A stretch of 64,000 bases of DNA from JALYXI01 sp963795835. Its GTDB lineage: Bacteria; Acidobacteriota; Terriglobia; Bryobacterales; Bryobacteraceae. The stretch covers positions 28,331 through 92,330 of the forward strand of contig CAWCJC010000010.1 in NCBI GenBank assembly GCA_963795835.1, in the 5' to 3' direction. The notes beneath the pieces are model-generated. The model made no database searches. It saw nothing but the letters and a program-made list of their open reading frames with translations, and was not told the DNA's origin. Made by a program: the position numbers and the translations under genes. Below, piece by piece: positions 60,747 to 64,000 of the stretch; the stretch's first letter is position 1, and each line of letters begins with the position of its first letter.

Positions 60747-61283
60747 TCAGGGGATGAGGGCGCGAATCGCGTGAGCAATTGTTAGAGCCGCGTCGGTTGG
60801 GGAGGTGGTGTCGGTGTCGATGGCGACAAGGGCTGGGGGAAGAGCAGGGAATTCGAACCCGCCACCTTGCTCAATGGACCGGTATAGGGCCGGGTCAGTA
60901 AGCTTGCCGAACTTTGAGCGGTTAGGATTTTGAAGGCGGACCAGGATAGTTTTCGGGGAACAGTGCAAAGCGACAAAGAAGACCTGCCCGCCGGCGGCAG
61001 ACACCACGTCCTTCAGGTCTTGAATGAGCTTGGGCTCCACGCTTGCTTCGGGGTGGAAGGTGAAGATGAACGACTGGCCAGTAGCCGCAGCTTCGGCAAA
61101 CGCCGTGAGCCAGATGGTTGCGCGCATCTTCTTGAAGGCCGGTGAGCCAAATGCAAACAGCGCCTGAGCCGCGTCCACGGCAAGATGGTTATGAAATAGC
61201 GGCAGACCCATCTCTTCACTGAGGCGCACGCCGATTGTATATTTACCTACTGCTGCCGGCCCATGGATAAAAACGACGTACAT
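60747..61283 (-). CDS. P-loop kinase-like protein
   Basis: A 178-residue protein with an N-terminal Walker A motif GPAAVGKYT (about 8-16) and a following helix EEMGLPLFHNHLAVDAAQAL. A lid-like region includes NPNRSKFGKLTDPALYRSIE. It fits small P-loop nucleotide kinases such as shikimate- or chloramphenicol phosphotransferase-like proteins, but no substrate motif was recognised. It stands alone, next to the left end of the mobile element. Confidence 0.7.
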   Translation of the reverse strand: MYVVFIHGPAAVGKYTIGVRLSEEMGLPLFHNHLAVDAAQALFAFGSPAFKKMRATIWLTAFAEAAATGQSFIFTFHPEASVEPKLIQDLKDVVSAAGGQVFFVALHCSPKTILVRLQNPNRSKFGKLTDPALYRSIEQGGGFEFPALPPALVAIDTDTTSPTDAALTIAHAIRALIP

Positions 61284-61572
61284 CAGATTGGTCTTTCAAG
61301 AGACGCAGCAAGGCGCACGAGATAGTTTTTGACATTATTCCACACAGGACAGCGGGGCTTTTTTGTGCCTGAACTCTGAGATTTTCGAACGCGCCTGATT
61401 CATGCCCGGGCAAGCGAAGCCGCCACTCCTCCGAATTGCCGACTGTACGTCAAAGTGAAGGTAAATACTTCGCCGTTAGAACGAAGCCGCCCGCGCGGCG
61501 GACGCTTCGCGTGGTGTAATACCGGCAAAAAATCGGTGCTGAGGAATAGTGTGGGTCACAAGGAGGTCCCTT
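61284..61572. other. Left flank of the IS91-type element
   Basis: No gene was seen. The stretch contains a T run at 61361-61366 without a supporting stem, a GC-rich hairpin at 61482-61509, and the 12-base-pair hairpin in front of the recombinase gene. The left edge of the element is probably inside it. Confidence 0.5.
61482..61509. repeat. GC-rich hairpin at left side of the IS element
   Basis: CGAAG at 61482-61486 pairs with CTTCG at 61505-61509, and CCGCC at 61487-61491 with GGCGG at 61497-61501. The right side of the element has a related but inverted version at 63882-63907 (GAAGCCGCCCGCG...CGGCGGACGC when read on the minus strand). They may be end structures of the element. Confidence 0.4.
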
Positions 61573-61580
61573 GTGACCCA
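61552..61580 (+). promoter_or_regulatory. Hairpin covering the recombinase ribosome-binding site and start codon
   Basis: TGGGTCACAAGG (61552-61563) and CCTTGTGACCCA (61569-61580) form a perfect 12-base-pair stem with a five-base loop AGGTC. The AGGAGG ribosome-binding site (61561-61566) and the GTG start (61573-61575) lie within it, so the folded RNA should block initiation. The paired DNA could instead be an end structure of the IS element. Confidence 0.55.
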
Positions 61581-62524
61581 ACTTCGAAAAATGATGCTGG
61601 AAGAGCTCCAGCGTCGTAATTACTCCCAGACTACAACACGCAGCTACCTCAAGATCGTGGCTGGCTTTCGCCAAGCATTTCCATCTTCCTCCGGACCGGC
61701 TAGGGCCCGACCAGATTCGTTCTTATCAGGTGTACTTGCTGCAAGACAGGAAGCTGGGGGTTCGCACTGTCGGCCACTACACCGCGGCGTTGCGTTTCTT
61801 CTTCTGCAAGACGCTGAAGCGAGCTTATCCGATTGAAGAAGTGCCGTATCCGAAAGCGCCACGGCGATTGCCGACTATCCTGACCCGCGAGGAAGCAGTG
61901 CAACTGATCGACTCAGCGAGCAACCTGTTTCACCGCGCCATGCTGATGACGGTCTACTCGACCGGGATGCGCCGGGCCGAGATGTGCAACCTGAAGGTGG
62001 AAGACCTCGACAGCGATCGCATGGTCATCCATATTCGTCAAGGCAAAGGGCAACGCGACCGGGACGTGCCGCTAAGCCCCAAGCTCCTGGATACTTTGCG
62101 CGAGTACTGGCGCTGGATGAAGCCGAAGACATATTTGTTCCCCGGCATGGTGAAGGGCATTCGCGCCGATAAGCCGATCACCGCCAAAGTGGTATGGGAA
62201 GCTTGCCGGGAAGCGGCACAGCGCGCCGGCATTAATAAAGCCGTGGCGCCGCACTTGCTGCGTCATAGCTTCGCAACCCATCTGGTCGAAGGCGGCGCGG
62301 ATCTGCCCACCGTGCAGCTACTACTCGGGCATTCCGACCTCAAGCCCACTTCTGTCTACCTGCACTTGTCTCAGCGCCATGTCAGGGCAGCGGGCACGCC
62401 GCTGGACAACATGGAACTGTCGAGCTTGGATCACGTAAGGCGCTCGCGCAACCGAACAAGAGATGAAACCGCCACCCTTCGAGGTGGCCGACATCATTCG
62501 CGCGCATGGCAACAGCTTCGTTGA
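61573..62524 (+). CDS. Tyrosine recombinase of the IS91-type element (one frameshift)
   Basis: A XerC/D-like integrase. The N-terminal core-binding domain begins TQLRKMMLEELQRRNYSQTT. The catalytic domain has Arg in STGMRRAEMCNL, Lys in GKGQRDRDVPLS, the His-x-x-Arg of HLLRHSFATHLVEGG and the final His and Tyr of LGHSDLKPTSVYLHLSQRH. The GTG start at 61573 is chosen because AGGAGG stands 7 bases before it. The frame breaks near 61666; removing one T from TTT (61666-61668) restores HFHLPPDRLGPDQIRSYQVY. The end overlaps the transposase gene by 62 bases. Confidence 0.82.
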
Positions 62525-63658
62525 CCGGAACCGCTCCCGGTTGACGTGGCAACATCTCCGCGTCCTCTTCGCCATCGAGCATTGCCGCACGGCAGCGCTC
62601 GGTGGCCACCGGGACCGGTGCCGCCAATGCGGCCATGAAGCCATCTCATTTAACTCCTGCCGGTCGCGCCATTGCCCGAAGTGCCAGACCAACGCCCGCG
62701 AAAAGTGGCTCGCGGCACGCGGTCAAGAACTGCTGCCCGTGAAGTACGTGCATGTGGTCTTCACGATTCCGCATGAACTGTCATGGCTGGCGCTGCAGAA
62801 CAAGAAGATCGTTTATGATCTCTTGTTTCACGCCAGCGCCGCAACGCTTCTGGAGATCGCCGCCGATCCCAAGCATCTCGGCGCTGAGATCGGATTCCTC
62901 AGTGTCCTGCACACCTGGGGACAGAATCTCCAGATTCATCCGCATATCCATTGCGTGATTCCGTCTGGCGGTCTTTCGCTCGATCACCAGCACTGGATTC
63001 ACCCACGCTACGCTTTCTTCCTGCCGGTGAAGGTGCTCAGCCGCGTCTTTCGCGGTAAGTTCACCGCCGGTCTGAAGCAAGCTTTCCGGGACGGCAAGCT
63101 GCTGTTGCCTGGACAGATGAAGAATGCTCGCCGAACAGAAAGCCTTCCATGCTTTCCTGCGATCGTTGTTTCGCAACGACTGGGTAGTCTATGCAAAACG
63201 GCCATTTGGCGGACCCGAACATGTGCTCCAGTATCTGGCCCGCTATACGCATCGCGTCGCCATCTCCAATCACCGGATCGTCAACTTTGCCGATGGCAAA
63301 GTGACTTTCCGCTGGAAAGACTATGCTCATCAGAGCAAACAAAGGCTGATGACGGTCACCGCCGAAGAGTTCCTACGGCGGTTCCTGCTTCACACCTTGC
63401 CGCGCGGCTTTGTGCGTATTCGTTTCTGCGGCTTTCTCGCCAACCGTCGCCGTGGTGAATGTCTGCCGGTTTGCGAAACGGCTGCTTCAAGCCGCATCGC
63501 CTCAGGATTCGACAACGCCTAAAGCTTCCGCATTAAAGCCCGCCGGTGCCTGGCTATGTCCACATTGTGGAGGCGCTATGACCGTTATTGAGAAGCTTAC
63601 TCCCCAACAGGATGTTCGTAGATCTGCTCGGCGGGAGAGCTTCATTGATACCTCATAA
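62463..63658 (+). CDS. IS91-family Y2 HUH transposase (two frameshifts)
   Basis: The N-terminal zinc ribbon is CRQCGHEAISFNSC followed by CPKC; the HUH motif is IHPHIHCVIPSGG; the two catalytic tyrosines are in QYLARYTHRVAISN (Y-x-x-x-Y); and another CPHCGG is near the end. These are the parts of an IS91-type rolling-circle transposase. Two shifts break the frame: removing one A at 63123-63124 and one G at 63468-63469 makes it continuous to 63658 (397 residues). Without these bases the catalytic domain is split and the protein inactive. Confidence 0.82.
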
Positions 63659-64000
63659 AGCGTTCTCATCGGCGAAACATTCGCTTGCTTCGGCACGCAC
63701 AGTGAAAGTGTGTACCAACGCTTTCCGTTGCCCCAAAACGGAGCTAAAGTCATCGTCGAGAACACTTATTCCAACGTTGCTTCAGCCTTATTGCCCGGCA
63801 GGCCCCACCTAGGACATCGCATCGTCTTCGGAACCACCATGCCTGAAGTATTCCGCTCGATTCAATACCCATAGCCCTGCCGCGTCCGCCGCAACGCGGG
63901 CGGCTTCCTTCAAACGTCTCTATCTAAAGTGACCCGGCGGGTAATTTTCGGCTCGCCCCACCACTCCTGCGCCGCATCACTCCAGATAGAGTCATAGCGT
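63659..64000. other. Right flank of the IS element, no gene seen
   Basis: About 340 bases to the window edge without a supported gene. It holds the GC-rich inverted structure at 63882-63907. Short open frames here have no family features. The right edge of the element is probably in this stretch or beyond. Confidence 0.4.
63882..63907. repeat. GC-rich hairpin at right side of the IS element
   Basis: GCGTCCGCC ... GGCGGCTTC, read on the minus strand as GAAGCCGCC ... GGCGGACGC, matches the left hairpin at 61484-61506 except for three bases (an extra TTG in the loop). Part of this match is expected because the core is self-complementary, so it is only suggestive. Confidence 0.35.

Larger units (their letters stand above)
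61484..63907 (+). mobile_element. IS91-type element: tyrosine recombinase plus Y2 HUH transposase
   Basis: Two overlapping plus-strand genes, a tyrosine recombinase and an IS91/IS801-type transposase, form a known pair. Such elements are believed to move by rolling-circle replication. Related GC-rich hairpins bracket the pair, but exact ends and any target site (GAAC or CAAG in IS91) are not proven; a GAAC lies directly before the left hairpin (61478-61484 region). The core supported by genes is 61552-63658. Confidence 0.55.

Noticed and set aside
60820..60870. A GGTTCGAA-like T-loop sequence (read on the minus strand)
   Set aside because: It has no matching acceptor or anticodon stems and lies inside the P-loop kinase gene.
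63588..63812. A 74-codon frame at the right end
   Set aside because: It overlaps the transposase end in another frame and has no recognisable features.

Overview
The window looks like a chromosomal piece from an acidobacterium, probably near the Bryobacterales/Solibacter group. The evidence is two large TonB-dependent receptors of the acidobacterial type (N-terminal carboxypeptidase-regulatory-like domain), the tail of a third, a complete alternative complex III (ACIII) operon, and moderately GC-rich DNA. This placement is an inference from gene content, not from a marker-gene search.

Layout. 1-3,270: a broken sensor-kinase N-terminus running off the left edge, a DUF1622 membrane protein, an MscS channel and a Crp/Fnr regulator. 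3,306-15,072: the energy core, one tightly overlapping plus-strand operon of a small DUF542-like gene, actA-B-C-D-E-F, a small linking membrane protein, and a caa3-type cytochrome oxidase (subunits II, I, III, IV). Subunit I carries the YSHPAVY signature of A2-type oxidases. The operon should carry electrons from quinol to oxygen without a bc1 complex. 15,166-19,985: a second MscS channel, a DUF2254 membrane protein, a zinc-dependent phospholipase C-like protein and a CAX cation exchanger. 20,155-27,690: a TonB receptor, a glycosyltransferase and a secreted beta-propeller protein. 27,727-37,049: a CLC channel, a TPR protein, a soluble hybrid histidine kinase, serS, a 43-residue Cys/His protein, hemB and a lone membrane-fusion-type adaptor. 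37,413-49,352: a second TonB receptor, an OmpR/HisKA two-component pair, and on the facing strand an RND tripartite pump (TolC, adaptor, pump) with a YncE-like beta-propeller translationally coupled to its end. 49,429-61,283: an orphan MoxR ATPase, a GH127-type hydrolase, a two-domain GT2 glycosyltransferase, DUF4136 and carbohydrate-binding-like secreted proteins, a perR-katG peroxide-defence pair with a visible operator, two VOC proteins, a hypothetical protein, a sugar isomerase-like protein and a P-loop kinase. 61,484-63,907: an IS91-type mobile element (tyrosine recombinase plus Y2 HUH transposase).

A striking window-wide property is that many genes are split by frameshifts. Fifteen can be resolved by removing exactly one base, thirteen of them from a run of identical bases, and I found none needing a base to be added. 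This points to insertion errors in the assembly rather than gene decay, so I annotate most of these as whole genes. I did not find a clearly new multi-gene system. The best candidates for novelty are the regulated head of the ACIII operon, the recombinase start codon buried in a hairpin, the small Cys/His protein between serS and hemB, and the propeller coupled to the RND pump.
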